Part shown: piece after piece, positions 10,001 to 18,815 of the stretch
How positions within the stretch are numbered: the first letter of the stretch is position 1
Layout of the letters: every line of letters starts with the position of its first letter
Assembly: GCA_039908535.1 (NCBI GenBank)
Contig: JAMOAW010000020.1
Span: 1-64,000 of the forward strand
DNA length: 64,000 nt
Reading direction: 5' to 3'
Source: JAMOAW01 sp039908535
Lineage (GTDB): Bacteria; Pseudomonadota; Magnetococcia; Magnetococcales; JADFZT01
Made by a program: the position numbers and the translations under genes
Notes under the pieces: generated by a model
The model's database searches: none
The model's input: only the letters and a program-made list of their open reading frames with translations
Told to the model about the DNA's origin: nothing

Positions 10001-13000
10001 TACTCCATTATTCACGATATAACCGCGCGCAAACAGGCGGAAAATTCGTTACGCCTACGTGAAGCCATTCTCCAGCACATGGAAGAAGGGGTTGCTCTTG
10101 TCCACTCTGGCGAGGGAATAATCGTCTATACCAATCCAAAATTTTCGATGATGTTTGGTTATGAACACCATGAGCTGATCGGAATGCATATCGGCATCAT
10201 TGATACGACCATGGATCAAAAATTGGGAAAAATTTCAGAAGAGATGCTCGCCTCCCTTCACCAAAATGGCATATGGTCTGGAGAGGTCTATAACCAAAAG
10301 AAGGATGGCACTGGTTTATGGTGCTACGCCACTGTTTCAACATTCGAGCATCCAACATTTGGAACCGTCTGGATCGTTATTCATCAGGATATTAGCGAGA
10401 AAAAACACTTACAAGAGGAGTTGGAACAATTTTTTAACGTCAGCAACGATCTTTTATGTATTGCGGATACCAACGGCTATTTTAAAAGAGCGAATCCAAC
10501 CTGGCATAAAGTGCTCGGGTTTACGCTGGAAGAGTTGACTTCTAAACCTTTTATCACCTCATTCGTGCATCCTGATGATATTGAGGCTACCATTCAGACG
10601 ATTTCCATACTGTTAAAAAATCATTCAGAGGTCAATTTTTTTGTCAATCGTTATCGTTGCAAAGAGGGTGGTTACCGCTGGTTGGAATGGCATGCGGTTC
10701 CAGTGGGGAATCTCATATATGCCTCAGCGAGAGATATTACTGAGCGCATGACCACTGAGGCACTCCTGCGCGCTCAAGAAGAAGAGTTGCGTCTTTTTTA
10801 TGACATGCCCTTCATTGGCATGGCCATTATTTCTCCAATCACCAAACGCTGGAATAGAGTCAATCATTATTTATGCCAAATGCTGGGCTATTCCAAGGAA
10901 GAACTCTTTCACCGCACTTGGACACAGATAAGCCATCCAGACGATTTAGATGCCGATTTGTGGCATTTTTCGCAAATCATGCATGGAAAATCAAATAGTT
11001 ATATTATGGACAAAAGATTTATACGCCAGGATAAAAACATCATTGATACCGTCATCAATGTTCAAACGATTCGTCTGCCGGATGGTTCAGTCAGTCGTTT
11101 TTTTGCGACGATATTGGATATTACCGAACGCAAAAAGGCGGAGGCAAATTTAAAGGAAAACGCACAGCAGTTAATAGATATCACCAACAACCTAGCCGAG
11201 GGTCTGTATGTCATTGATCAGGAATGGCGGATCACCTTTATCAATCCTCAGGCCATCCATATGTTAGGATGGCAGAAGGAAGAGGTGTTGGAACAAAATG
11301 TTCACTTTTTAATACATCATTCATATCGTGATGGCACGCCATACCCCCCCTCCGACTGTCATCTGTGTCATGTGCTAGATCAATCCAATGTTTTAAATAC
11401 AGAGGAATGGTATTGGCGTCGGGATGGCACAGGGTTTGCCGTCTCCGTCATCGCCTCGCCCATTCTCCGAGATGAAAAAATACGCGGGGCAGTAGTGGCC
11501 TTTCGAGACATCACCAAACGTAAAGAGGATGAGGAGTGTCTGCGCATCCAGGCACAAGAGTTACGTTTGCGCGAAAAACTGTATAGTTCATTGGTCAACA
11601 ATGTTCCAGATTATGTCATGCGTTATGATCGACACCACCGACTTATTTTTGCCAATGTTCATGCGATCGACAATTCTGGAAAAACTCAAGATGAATATCT
11701 GGGTAAAACGCATCGGGAAATAGGTTTTCCAGAGCATCTGTGCACATTATTGGAACAAAAAATTGATCGTTGTTTCGCAACGCAGGAACAACAAGTAACG
11801 CTCTTCGATTTAGAGAGCGCGGAGGGCATCATCACGTTGGAATGGCGCGCCATCCCTGAATTCAATGAAGACGGTGCAATTGATACCGTGCTGGGACTCT
11901 CCCGAGATATCACAGATCGCACACAAGCCGAACTTGCCCTGCGGCAAGCCAAAGAACAGGCTGAATTGGCTAACCAAGCCAAAGGGGATTTTCTGGATTC
12001 CATGAGCCATGAAATCCGCACACCCATGAACGTGGTGTTGGGCATGTCAGAACTGTTATTGGAAACCGACCTCACCCCTGTGCAACGTCGTTTTACTGAA
12101 ATCATGCATCACTCAGGAAAAGCCATGTTGGGTGTGGTCAACGATATCCTGGATTTTTCTCGCATCGAATCAGGACGTATTTTATTAGATGAAATCAGCT
12201 TCTCCCCCCGCCAAGTCTTGGTAGAGACCGCTCATTTAATGCAGGTAGTTGCTGAAAAAAAGGGGCTCATTATGGAGGAGTGGGTGGCCGAAGAGATACC
12301 GGAAAGCGTTCTGGGGGATGATAGCAGAGTGCGTCAGATATTGATCAACCTGATAGGCAATGCGATTAAATTTACCCAGCAGGGACGCATAGATGTGTAT
12401 TTGACATTATCTCCTGAGGAACCGCACACCCTCCAGTTTCAAGTCGTCGATACCGGTATTGGCATCGCACAAGAACTCTTGGACCACATTTTCGATAAAT
12501 TCACTCAAGCGGATGCAGGTATTACCAGATCTTATGGGGGCAGCGGTCTCGGACTCGCCATTTCGCAACGTTTAGTGGAGTTGATGGGGGGACGAATCTG
12601 GGTGGAAAGCCATTTAGGTCAAGGAAGTTCGTTCTCATTCACGCTCCCCATACGGATTGGCCCCCCCTCTGGATACCAAATAACACCTATTGAGAACAAC
12701 ACAGTCGTCGAGACCAAAGCTTTACGCATTCTTCTTGCAGAAGATGTCGAAGAAAATCAGGCACTTTTCGAAGCATATCTTCTACAAACCCCCTACCAGT
12801 TGGTCATGGTAAACGATGGCATTGAGGCGGTTGCCCGCGTACAAAAAGAGGAGTTCGACCTGGTGGTCATGGATGTGCAGATGCCAAAGATGGATGGCTA
12901 CACCGCCACCCGTCGAATTCGCCAATGGGAACAAGAAATGGGACGCTCTCGATTGCCAATCATCGCCCTTTCAGCTCATGCCATGGAAAAGGAGATGGAA

Positions 13001-13147
13001 CGCAGTCGGGATGCGGGATGTGACATATATCTTTCTAAACCGATCAATAAAAAAACATTGCTCCGTGAACTCCAACAGATCGCCCGTCAATCTGATACAG
13101 ATGTCGACAGCAAAAAAGGACCTGGTCAGGATCACACTGGTATTTGA
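7049..13147 (+). CDS. Giant hybrid sensor histidine kinase (SBP, nine PAS, GAF, HisKA, HATPase, REC)
   Basis: A 2032-residue membrane sensor kinase. In order: signal/anchor (1-27); periplasmic SBP_bac_3 solute-binding domain (about 41-262, VGSEIDFPPFAIVNEKGEADG); a membrane helix (about 275-297); two PAS domains (316-575); a GAF domain (583-750); seven more PAS domains (about 768-1635); HisKA with MSHEIRTPMN (phospho-His near 1654); HATPase (about 1757-1870, NAIKF, DTGIGI and GGSGLGLAIS boxes); and a receiver (1893-2015) with phospho-acceptor Asp near 1942 in VVMDVQMPK. PAS 3 and PAS 8 carry Cys pairs (CSWC, CHLC). It probably senses a small periplasmic solute plus cytoplasmic signals. No HPt domain or cognate output regulator is encoded nearby. 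It is paralogous to the next gene. Confidence 0.92.
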   Translation: MANKIGRIFVIILISLLLLHMPHIVFSVSDTKANQETIKKILQVGSEIDFPPFAIVNEKGEADGFSVDLFKAVAQELGLEVRFRVGHWHEIRDALEKGEIDALPFVSYSKERDQLFDFTAPHTIADATIFVRNGERGIDTEADLAGRTIIAMRDDATHDYLVRNGFIQHLILVNTISDALQILANGTGEMAFLPRLTGLLIINRIGLSNIEIKGPRISVHGGGHRFAVREGNTELLAQLGYGLGIVKANGKYNEIYDKWFGIIDPRGIPKETIYTYSALAGGIFLFVLTMTLLWSWSLQREVRQRRLVEKELTQQKIFIEAVLENIQDGIVVCDANGTLSHLNQASRAMHGIQEKNLPPEQWSSYDHLYLADGVTPMHKEDIPLFKAFSGQKVSNQEMVIIAKNGIKRTVLASGQRISSPEGERLGAVVSMYDLTDKKQAYEHLKLSESYFRSAFENATHGMSLLSPDGRFLKVNQAFCDIVGYSDEELLNKDFQRLTHPDDLEIDLAYLRQTLAGTISNFHREKRLFHKNGQIIWVIVSLSLVWDIQKQPLHFVAHIQDISAQKSVEIELLNTKRQLELQVDCINHIQSLFIEKSDSNLVFDSLLMEVLKLTASQFGFVAEVLQNEQGVDLLQTLAISNIAWDKKTRSYYETHGSSGLRFPHMHGLYAEPFLTGQPVIANNPSTDPRRCGLPPGHPPLDAFIGLPIKYGEEIVGVLGLANRPQGYDMTLVKFMEPVMSACAQIIAGYKNNKRRIKAEESLQLERDQLFKIFNAMNDGVYIVDQKYNVEFVNPITEKNFGLPAGKKCYQYLNNINTPCSWCKNAQVFAGESINWEWHSVKIDRTFDIFSAPLRNHDGHISKIDFLHDITERKQGEMALQRSEELFRQIFKQNSAVSMLIDPNTGTILDANIAASNYYGYPRSTLLTMKITDINVLTPENVQKEMDCALREERNYFVFLHKLATGELRDVEVYSGPVTIANKRFLYSIIHDITARKQAENSLRLREAILQHMEEGVALVHSGEGIIVYTNPKFSMMFGYEHHELIGMHIGIIDTTMDQKLGKISEEMLASLHQNGIWSGEVYNQKKDGTGLWCYATVSTFEHPTFGTVWIVIHQDISEKKHLQEELEQFFNVSNDLLCIADTNGYFKRANPTWHKVLGFTLEELTSKPFITSFVHPDDIEATIQTISILLKNHSEVNFFVNRYRCKEGGYRWLEWHAVPVGNLIYASARDITERMTTEALLRAQEEELRLFYDMPFIGMAIISPITKRWNRVNHYLCQMLGYSKEELFHRTWTQISHPDDLDADLWHFSQIMHGKSNSYIMDKRFIRQDKNIIDTVINVQTIRLPDGSVSRFFATILDITERKKAEANLKENAQQLIDITNNLAEGLYVIDQEWRITFINPQAIHMLGWQKEEVLEQNVHFLIHHSYRDGTPYPPSDCHLCHVLDQSNVLNTEEWYWRRDGTGFAVSVIASPILRDEKIRGAVVAFRDITKRKEDEECLRIQAQELRLREKLYSSLVNNVPDYVMRYDRHHRLIFANVHAIDNSGKTQDEYLGKTHREIGFPEHLCTLLEQKIDRCFATQEQQVTLFDLESAEGIITLEWRAIPEFNEDGAIDTVLGLSRDITDRTQAELALRQAKEQAELANQAKGDFLDSMSHEIRTPMNVVLGMSELLLETDLTPVQRRFTEIMHHSGKAMLGVVNDILDFSRIESGRILLDEISFSPRQVLVETAHLMQVVAEKKGLIMEEWVAEEIPESVLGDDSRVRQILINLIGNAIKFTQQGRIDVYLTLSPEEPHTLQFQVVDTGIGIAQELLDHIFDKFTQADAGITRSYGGSGLGLAISQRLVELMGGRIWVESHLGQGSSFSFTLPIRIGPPSGYQITPIENNTVVETKALRILLAEDVEENQALFEAYLLQTPYQLVMVNDGIEAVARVQKEEFDLVVMDVQMPKMDGYTATRRIRQWEQEMGRSRLPIIALSAHAMEKEMERSRDAGCDIYLSKPINKKTLLRELQQIARQSDTDVDSKKGPGQDHTGI

Positions 13148-13207
13148 ATCATGCAACGATAGAAATGATCATAACAATAACATTTTTATTTCGATCCGGG
13201 GGGTCAC

Positions 13208-16200
13208 ATGGCACACATTCCAATCGCCTCTTATTTATTACGTTGCATACCATTTTTGGTATGGTTGTGTCTGTTGCTGACCGGAATGCAACCAGCTTTG
13301 GCAGAACTCCATTTAACGGAAGAGGAACGAGCGTGGCTTGGCAAACACCCTGTGCTACGACATGCCCCAGACCCTGATTATGCCCCTTTTGAGTTTCGCA
13401 ATACCGATGGAGATATCGAAGGCATTGCCCCAGATACGCTACATCGGATTGCGCTGATTTTAGGGGTGCGCATAGAAACTGTTCCTTCAACATCATGGGG
13501 CAACTCATTGAATATGATAAAAAAACGCGAAGCGGATCTGGTAAGTGTAGCCACGCCAACACCGGAACGGGAGAATTTTCTCTCCTTCACCAAACCCTTT
13601 GCCATATTCCCGGATTTATTGCTTATGCGTCAAGATAGAAGAGATCATTATAAGCTCAGTCAACTCTCTGGTAAAACCCTGGCGGGCATCAAGGGGTGGG
13701 CCATCAACGACACCGTACTTAAGGAATACCCGAAGATTCATTTCCATTGGTTTCCCAATGTCCAAGAGGCCATCACAGCTGTTTCTTTGGGTGAAGTGGA
13801 TGGCATTTTGCTCAATCGAGCCACGGCCGGATTTTGGACACATCGTCTAAAGCTGACCAATTTACGCAACGCTGGAGAGACCGACTTCTCCTATCGTCTG
13901 AGTATTGCCGTTCGCAAAGATTGGCCCATGTTGCGAAACATACTGGACAAGGCATTGGCTGCCATAAACGAAGAGGAACACCGTCGCATTCAGGCGCACT
14001 GGTTTGCATTGCAAGATGATACAAAAATTTCTTCTACAACCTTTTGGTGGAAAATCGCCGCTGGTCTGGGGTTCGTTCTCCTGGGGGCGCTGTTCATCTT
14101 CAATTGGCAACTGCGTCGTCAAGTGTTGCGTCATACCACGGTATTGGATCAGGAACTGTCCAACGAACAACCCAATGCAAACCAATGCCACCGGGGGCTA
14201 GGCGTACTGATTGCTCATCTGCCCTGGCTGGTGCTGATCACCGGTTTGACCATAACCTATTTTTTGTATCAATTTACCAGAAAAAATTCTGATGAGGATT
14301 TGCACAAAAACTTCCAGTATCAAACTCAGGAGATCACCATGCGCATCCAAAAACGGATGGAAAACTATGAGCAGATATTGCGGGGGGTTCGTGGTCTGTT
14401 CAAGGCATCGCACCGGGTGGAACGCGCTGAATTTCGCAATTTTGTCGCTTCGCTACAGTTAGAGGAGTATGCTCAGGGCATTCAGGGGATCGGTTTTTCT
14501 TTAATTGTGCCACCGCAGGAGAAAGAACAACATATCACCGCCATCCGCCAGGAGGGGTTCCCACTCTACACCATCCGTCCAGAGGGAGAACGAGAACTGT
14601 ATACCAGCATCGTCTATTTAGAACCTTTCTCTCATCGCAACCTAAAGGCGTTTGGCTATGACATGTATTCCGAACCCGTGCGCCGAGCAGCCATGGAACG
14701 GGCACGAGATTTGGGTCTAGCCGCTCTGTCGGGCAAAGTCAGGCTGGTCCAAGAGGATCAGTACCATGTGCAGGCGGGCGTTTTGCTCTATGTGCCGATC
14801 TACCGCAACAATGCCCCCCACGAGACCTTGGAGGAACGCCGCGCCAACATCGTAGGGTGGGCCTACTCCCCCTTTCGCATGGAAGACTTGATGTTGGGTA
14901 TTTTAGGTTCACATCCGGCTAACTTCAATATAAAAATCTTTGATGACGACGACATGCAACCCGAAGCGTTCATGTTTGATTCAAACGACACCACCGCCCC
15001 CGAACAAGCCACTCCACCACAATACAGAGTCAAGAGACTCTTAGAAATCGCCGGACATACCTGGACCATTCTCATAGATTCCACCCCCTCTTTTGAATCC
15101 CAGATAGATTCCGAAAAATCACGGATGTTTCTTTATACGGGCTTGTTGTTGAGCATTATTTTATCCTGGCTCATCTGGCTCCTCATACATGGCAGAAAAC
15201 AGGCCATCCAGATGGCGCGCCAGATGAATATAGAGTTGCAGGAGAGCAGATTTCGCTGGAAATTTGCCATTGAAGGCTCCGGGGATGGGTTATGGGACTG
15301 GGATATTCGATCTGGAACGGTTTTTTTCTCTCAACGCTGGAAAGAGATGCTCGGCTTTGAGGATCATGAAATAGAAAACAATTTTAAGGAATGGGAAGAG
15401 CGCGTCCACCCAGAAGACAAGGAGCATACGATGGTCGCCCGGCAAGCGCATCTTGACGGACAGAGTCCGACTTATATCAACGAGCATCGCATCTATTCCA
15501 AAGATGGCAGTATAAAATGGATTCTTGACCGAGGCATGGTGGTCAGCCGCACCTCAACGGGTGAGCCGCTGCGCATGATCGGCACGCATTCCGACATCAC
15601 CGAACGCAAACGCATAGAATTGGCATTACAAGATGAGTTGCGGAAAAATAGATGGTTTACCGAAATCATGGATGACATGGATGCCTATATTTACATCAAA
15701 GACCGCGATCTGCGCTATACCTACGCCAACCGTTTGACCTTGAAATTATTCCAATGCAGCGCAGATGAGCTGCTTGGAAAGGATGCTGAACATTTTTTTT
15801 CATCTAAAGAGGCCCTGGACCATTTAAAAAGCGTTGACCGACGCATATTAGAAACAGGCGTACCAAACCGAAGAGAGATGACGATTACGCCGATCACGAC
15901 AGGTGAAATGAGGAGTTATCTGGAAGCCAAACGTCCCATTTATGACGCAGATGGGAACATATGGGGAGTAAGCGGCATCTCAACAGATATAACCGAACAA
16001 AAGTGTATCGAAGCGGCTCTCAGAGAAAGCGAACAGCGATTATGGGAGATTGCCACCACCCTGGCTGAAGGACTGTATGTCGTAGATATCAATGGGCTCA
16101 TCAACTTCATCAATCCCACCGCCTTGCACATGTTGGGATGGAGCGAAAGGGAGGTGATGGGAAAGGAGTCTCATCTTCTGTTTCATCACTCATACCCGGA

Positions 16201-17965
16201 TGGATCGCCCTACCCAGCCAATGTCTGCGCCCTGAAAACGGTGCTACATCACGATAAGATGATTTCCCAGTTCGAAGATTGGTTCTGGCATCGCGATGGG
16301 AGATGTTTTCCTGTCTCTGTCATCTCTTCTTCTATTATCCGAAAGGAAAAGGTGTGCGGAGCTGTGGTGGCGTTTCGGGATATCACCGAACGCATGCTCG
16401 CAGAAGAGGCCTTGCGCAAATCAACTGGTTTTCTGGAAAAGCTGTTCGATACCACCCATCTTTCCATCGCCTTTCTCGATCGTGATTGCAACTTTATTCG
16501 CGTAAACCAATCATATGCGGACTCCTGCGGATTGGCAGCGGATTTCTTTCCTGGCAAAAATCATTTTGCCTTGTATCCACACCAGGAAAACGAGGCCATT
16601 TTCCGCCAAACAATCGCAACTGGCGAAATGTTTTCGATAACAGCCCAACCTTTCAAATTCTCCAACCATCCCAAATGGGAGGTCACCTATTGGGACTGGA
16701 CGTTATACCCCATCAAGGACCAACATGGCATGGTGGAGTGGCTGATCTTCGTTCAGCGTGATGTGACCAGTCACAAACAAGCTGAGTTAGAGCTGTTGCA
16801 AGCCAAAGAGCAGGCCGATCAGGCCGCCCAAGTCAAAAGCGAATTTCTAGCTGCTATGAGTCACGAAATCCGCACCCCCATGAATGTGGTGTTGGGCATG
16901 TCTGAATTATTGCTGGAAACCGATCTCAACCCCATGCAGCGTCATTTTACCGAAATCATGCACAATTCTGGCAAGGCGTTATTGGGGGTGATCAACGATG
17001 TCTTGGATTTTTCTCGTCTTGAGGCGGGACGATTGACACTCTCCGAAGTTGCCTTCTCACCCCGTCAGGTGGTGGAGGAGACGACCCATTTGATGCACAT
17101 AGCAGCCGAAGAAAAAGGAGTTATTATGGAGGATTGGGTCAGTGCCGATATCCCGAAGGCCATCCTTGGGGATGATGGGCGCCTTCGTCAAATTCTCATC
17201 AATCTATTGAGCAATGCGATCAAATTCACCCATCAAGGCCGGATAAATGTCCAATTAACCATGGATCCGGCCAAAGCGAAAACCGCGCTGCTGTTTTGTA
17301 TCTCCGATACCGGCATCGGCATCGATCAAACACAGATAGACAATATTTTCGAGCAATTTACGCAAGCCAATACGGGAATTACCCGTCGTTATGGAGGGTC
17401 CGGGCTGGGACTAACCATCTCCCGAACACTGGTAGAAATGATGGGCGGTCGCATTTGGGTGGAAAGCCAATTGGGCCAGGGAAGCCAGTTTTTCTTCACG
17501 TTACCGGTGCGACTTGCGCAAGAACCCGCAAAATTGTCCACGGAACTCTCCCAGACCATTCATACAAAAAATCTGCGCATTTTGCTGGCCGAAGATGTTG
17601 AGGAGAACCAAATGCTGTTTGAGGCCTATCTCATGTACACATCTCATCAGTTGCTCATCGCAAAAGATGGAGAGGAGGCGGTGGCACTGGTTCAACAAAA
17701 TAGGTTCGATGTTATATTTATGGATGTACAGATGCCCAAGCTGGACGGCTACTCTGCAACCCATCAGATACGCCAGTGGGAGTACGAAACAGGCCGCTCG
17801 CCCGTGCCGATTATCGCCCTTTCGGCCCACGCCTTGGTGCAAGAAATTCAACGCAGCAAGGAGGCGGGCTGTGATCAATATTTAACCAAACCCATCAATA
17901 AAAAAAAGCTGCTGGAGGTTCTGCAACAGATTGCCAACGAACTTCCAAACGAACCTATGATTTAA
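13208..17965 (+). CDS. Hybrid sensor histidine kinase (SBP, CHASE, four PAS, HisKA, HATPase, REC)
   Basis: A 1585-residue kinase 60 bp downstream of its paralogue, preceded by a G-rich ribosome-binding site (GGGGGGT). Order: signal peptide (about 1-31); SBP_bac_3 domain (about 38-270, HPVLRHAPDPDYAPFEF); helix 278-302; helix about 332-356; CHASE-type extracellular domain (about 380-600); helix 639-661; four PAS domains (about 681-1195); HisKA with MSHEIRTPMN (His near 1219); HATPase (1320-1435); receiver (1456-1575) with Asp near 1506 in IFMDVQMPK. From HisKA onward it is strikingly similar to the upstream kinase. The input half differs: a CHASE module replaces the GAF and five PAS domains. 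It therefore has two periplasmic sensing domains. No HPt or output regulator is nearby, so the phosphorelay partner must be elsewhere. Confidence 0.92.
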   Translation: MAHIPIASYLLRCIPFLVWLCLLLTGMQPALAELHLTEEERAWLGKHPVLRHAPDPDYAPFEFRNTDGDIEGIAPDTLHRIALILGVRIETVPSTSWGNSLNMIKKREADLVSVATPTPERENFLSFTKPFAIFPDLLLMRQDRRDHYKLSQLSGKTLAGIKGWAINDTVLKEYPKIHFHWFPNVQEAITAVSLGEVDGILLNRATAGFWTHRLKLTNLRNAGETDFSYRLSIAVRKDWPMLRNILDKALAAINEEEHRRIQAHWFALQDDTKISSTTFWWKIAAGLGFVLLGALFIFNWQLRRQVLRHTTVLDQELSNEQPNANQCHRGLGVLIAHLPWLVLITGLTITYFLYQFTRKNSDEDLHKNFQYQTQEITMRIQKRMENYEQILRGVRGLFKASHRVERAEFRNFVASLQLEEYAQGIQGIGFSLIVPPQEKEQHITAIRQEGFPLYTIRPEGERELYTSIVYLEPFSHRNLKAFGYDMYSEPVRRAAMERARDLGLAALSGKVRLVQEDQYHVQAGVLLYVPIYRNNAPHETLEERRANIVGWAYSPFRMEDLMLGILGSHPANFNIKIFDDDDMQPEAFMFDSNDTTAPEQATPPQYRVKRLLEIAGHTWTILIDSTPSFESQIDSEKSRMFLYTGLLLSIILSWLIWLLIHGRKQAIQMARQMNIELQESRFRWKFAIEGSGDGLWDWDIRSGTVFFSQRWKEMLGFEDHEIENNFKEWEERVHPEDKEHTMVARQAHLDGQSPTYINEHRIYSKDGSIKWILDRGMVVSRTSTGEPLRMIGTHSDITERKRIELALQDELRKNRWFTEIMDDMDAYIYIKDRDLRYTYANRLTLKLFQCSADELLGKDAEHFFSSKEALDHLKSVDRRILETGVPNRREMTITPITTGEMRSYLEAKRPIYDADGNIWGVSGISTDITEQKCIEAALRESEQRLWEIATTLAEGLYVVDINGLINFINPTALHMLGWSEREVMGKESHLLFHHSYPDGSPYPANVCALKTVLHHDKMISQFEDWFWHRDGRCFPVSVISSSIIRKEKVCGAVVAFRDITERMLAEEALRKSTGFLEKLFDTTHLSIAFLDRDCNFIRVNQSYADSCGLAADFFPGKNHFALYPHQENEAIFRQTIATGEMFSITAQPFKFSNHPKWEVTYWDWTLYPIKDQHGMVEWLIFVQRDVTSHKQAELELLQAKEQADQAAQVKSEFLAAMSHEIRTPMNVVLGMSELLLETDLNPMQRHFTEIMHNSGKALLGVINDVLDFSRLEAGRLTLSEVAFSPRQVVEETTHLMHIAAEEKGVIMEDWVSADIPKAILGDDGRLRQILINLLSNAIKFTHQGRINVQLTMDPAKAKTALLFCISDTGIGIDQTQIDNIFEQFTQANTGITRRYGGSGLGLTISRTLVEMMGGRIWVESQLGQGSQFFFTLPVRLAQEPAKLSTELSQTIHTKNLRILLAEDVEENQMLFEAYLMYTSHQLLIAKDGEEAVALVQQNRFDVIFMDVQMPKLDGYSATHQIRQWEYETGRSPVPIIALSAHALVQEIQRSKEAGCDQYLTKPINKKKLLEVLQQIANELPNEPMI

Positions 17966-18340
17966 AAAAATAAGGAGGGCTGGGTCTTTGATTTTTTTCG
18001 ACCGAAGGGCTTCATAATTCTCTTGACTTTTTAGCAACAAGGATCTATTATAAAAAAAATCGGATGAAGATTGATTTTGAATTTTCTTAAAATACACATA
18101 AAAACTTTATTTGGCTATCTGCATGTTTTTCTATTTACAGTTAATTTCAATCAAGCGAAGAGTCTAAAATTTTATAAAATGGATTTATCGCAACTGATAA
18201 ATTCATTTTTGTTTGGTAATTATTTTATAAAAAGATTTAGTACAACAATAGCCATAAATCTACAAAAAAATGTGACTGCCATTCATATAACTAAAAAGTC
18301 GTATTGGAAACAATTTATCATCTGATTTAATATATCAGAA

Positions 18341-18495
18341 AAATAAAAATCAAGACCTTGGGGGGGCGGAGAACCGCCCCCCAATTCCCCCCACCCTTTT
18401 CTTTTAATACTTAAAAAAAAGAGGGGGTTTGGTGGATTCATCCCCCAAGGTTTTGTCTTTGATTTTAATTTTTTGCCCGCAGGGCATTATGTTCA
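18341..18495 (+). repeat. Dispersed hairpin repeat, near-complete copy
   Basis: This is the best complete example of the family. It has a left flank AAATAAAAATCAAGACCTTG, a strong hairpin (GGGGGGCGG AGAA CCGCCCCCC), a C-rich and T-rich spacer, an A8 run, a second palindrome near GATTCATC, and the tail TTTGCCCGCAGGGCATTATG. The right 120 bases match positions 1-120 almost base for base. Confidence 0.92.
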
Positions 18496-18565
18496 ATGTA
18501 AAAAATGTGGCAGAAAATTTGCTTTAAATCTGGATCACATCCATAAAAAAATACAAATAAAAACC

Positions 18566-18685
18566 CAGGAGGCAATAAATCGCCCCCCATTTTCTTCTTA
18601 TATTTTAATAAAAAATATAAGAAGGGTTATGAGAGATTCATTCCCTAAAGGTTTGATTCTATTTTTTGCCCGGAGGGCATTATGT
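18566..18685 (+). repeat. Dispersed hairpin repeat, degenerate copy
   Basis: It keeps the order of blocks (AATCGCCCCCCATTTTCTTC, an A/T palindrome, GAGAGATTCATTCCCTAAAG, TTTGCCCGGAGGGCATTATG) but with many substitutions, so it is an older copy lying 70 bp from a fresh one. Confidence 0.7.
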
Positions 18686-18815
18686 TTAATGAAACAAGAG
18701 AATGCTGTAAAATTTTAACATCTCTATACTCGTTTTTTCAAAACCTAAATCTAAATATCAAAAAAACAACGCATGCCGATCAAATGCTAATTTTAATTAA
18801 AAAAGGTCTAAACTA

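Larger units (their letters stand above)
17966..18815. other. Intergenic region, A/T-rich with two repeat copies
   Basis: About 850 bases separate the kinase pair from the type I secretion locus. The first 370 bases are A/T-rich with no convincing gene. The second half holds one near-complete dispersed repeat (18341-18495) and one degenerate copy (18566-18685). A sequence AAGGTCT at 18804-18810 is the likely ribosome-binding site of the next gene. Confidence 0.65.

Noticed and set aside
11686..12105. Minus-strand ORF of 139 codons inside the first kinase
   Set aside because: It lies opposite the conserved PAS/HisKA coding region and has no recognisable motif; a shadow of the real frame.
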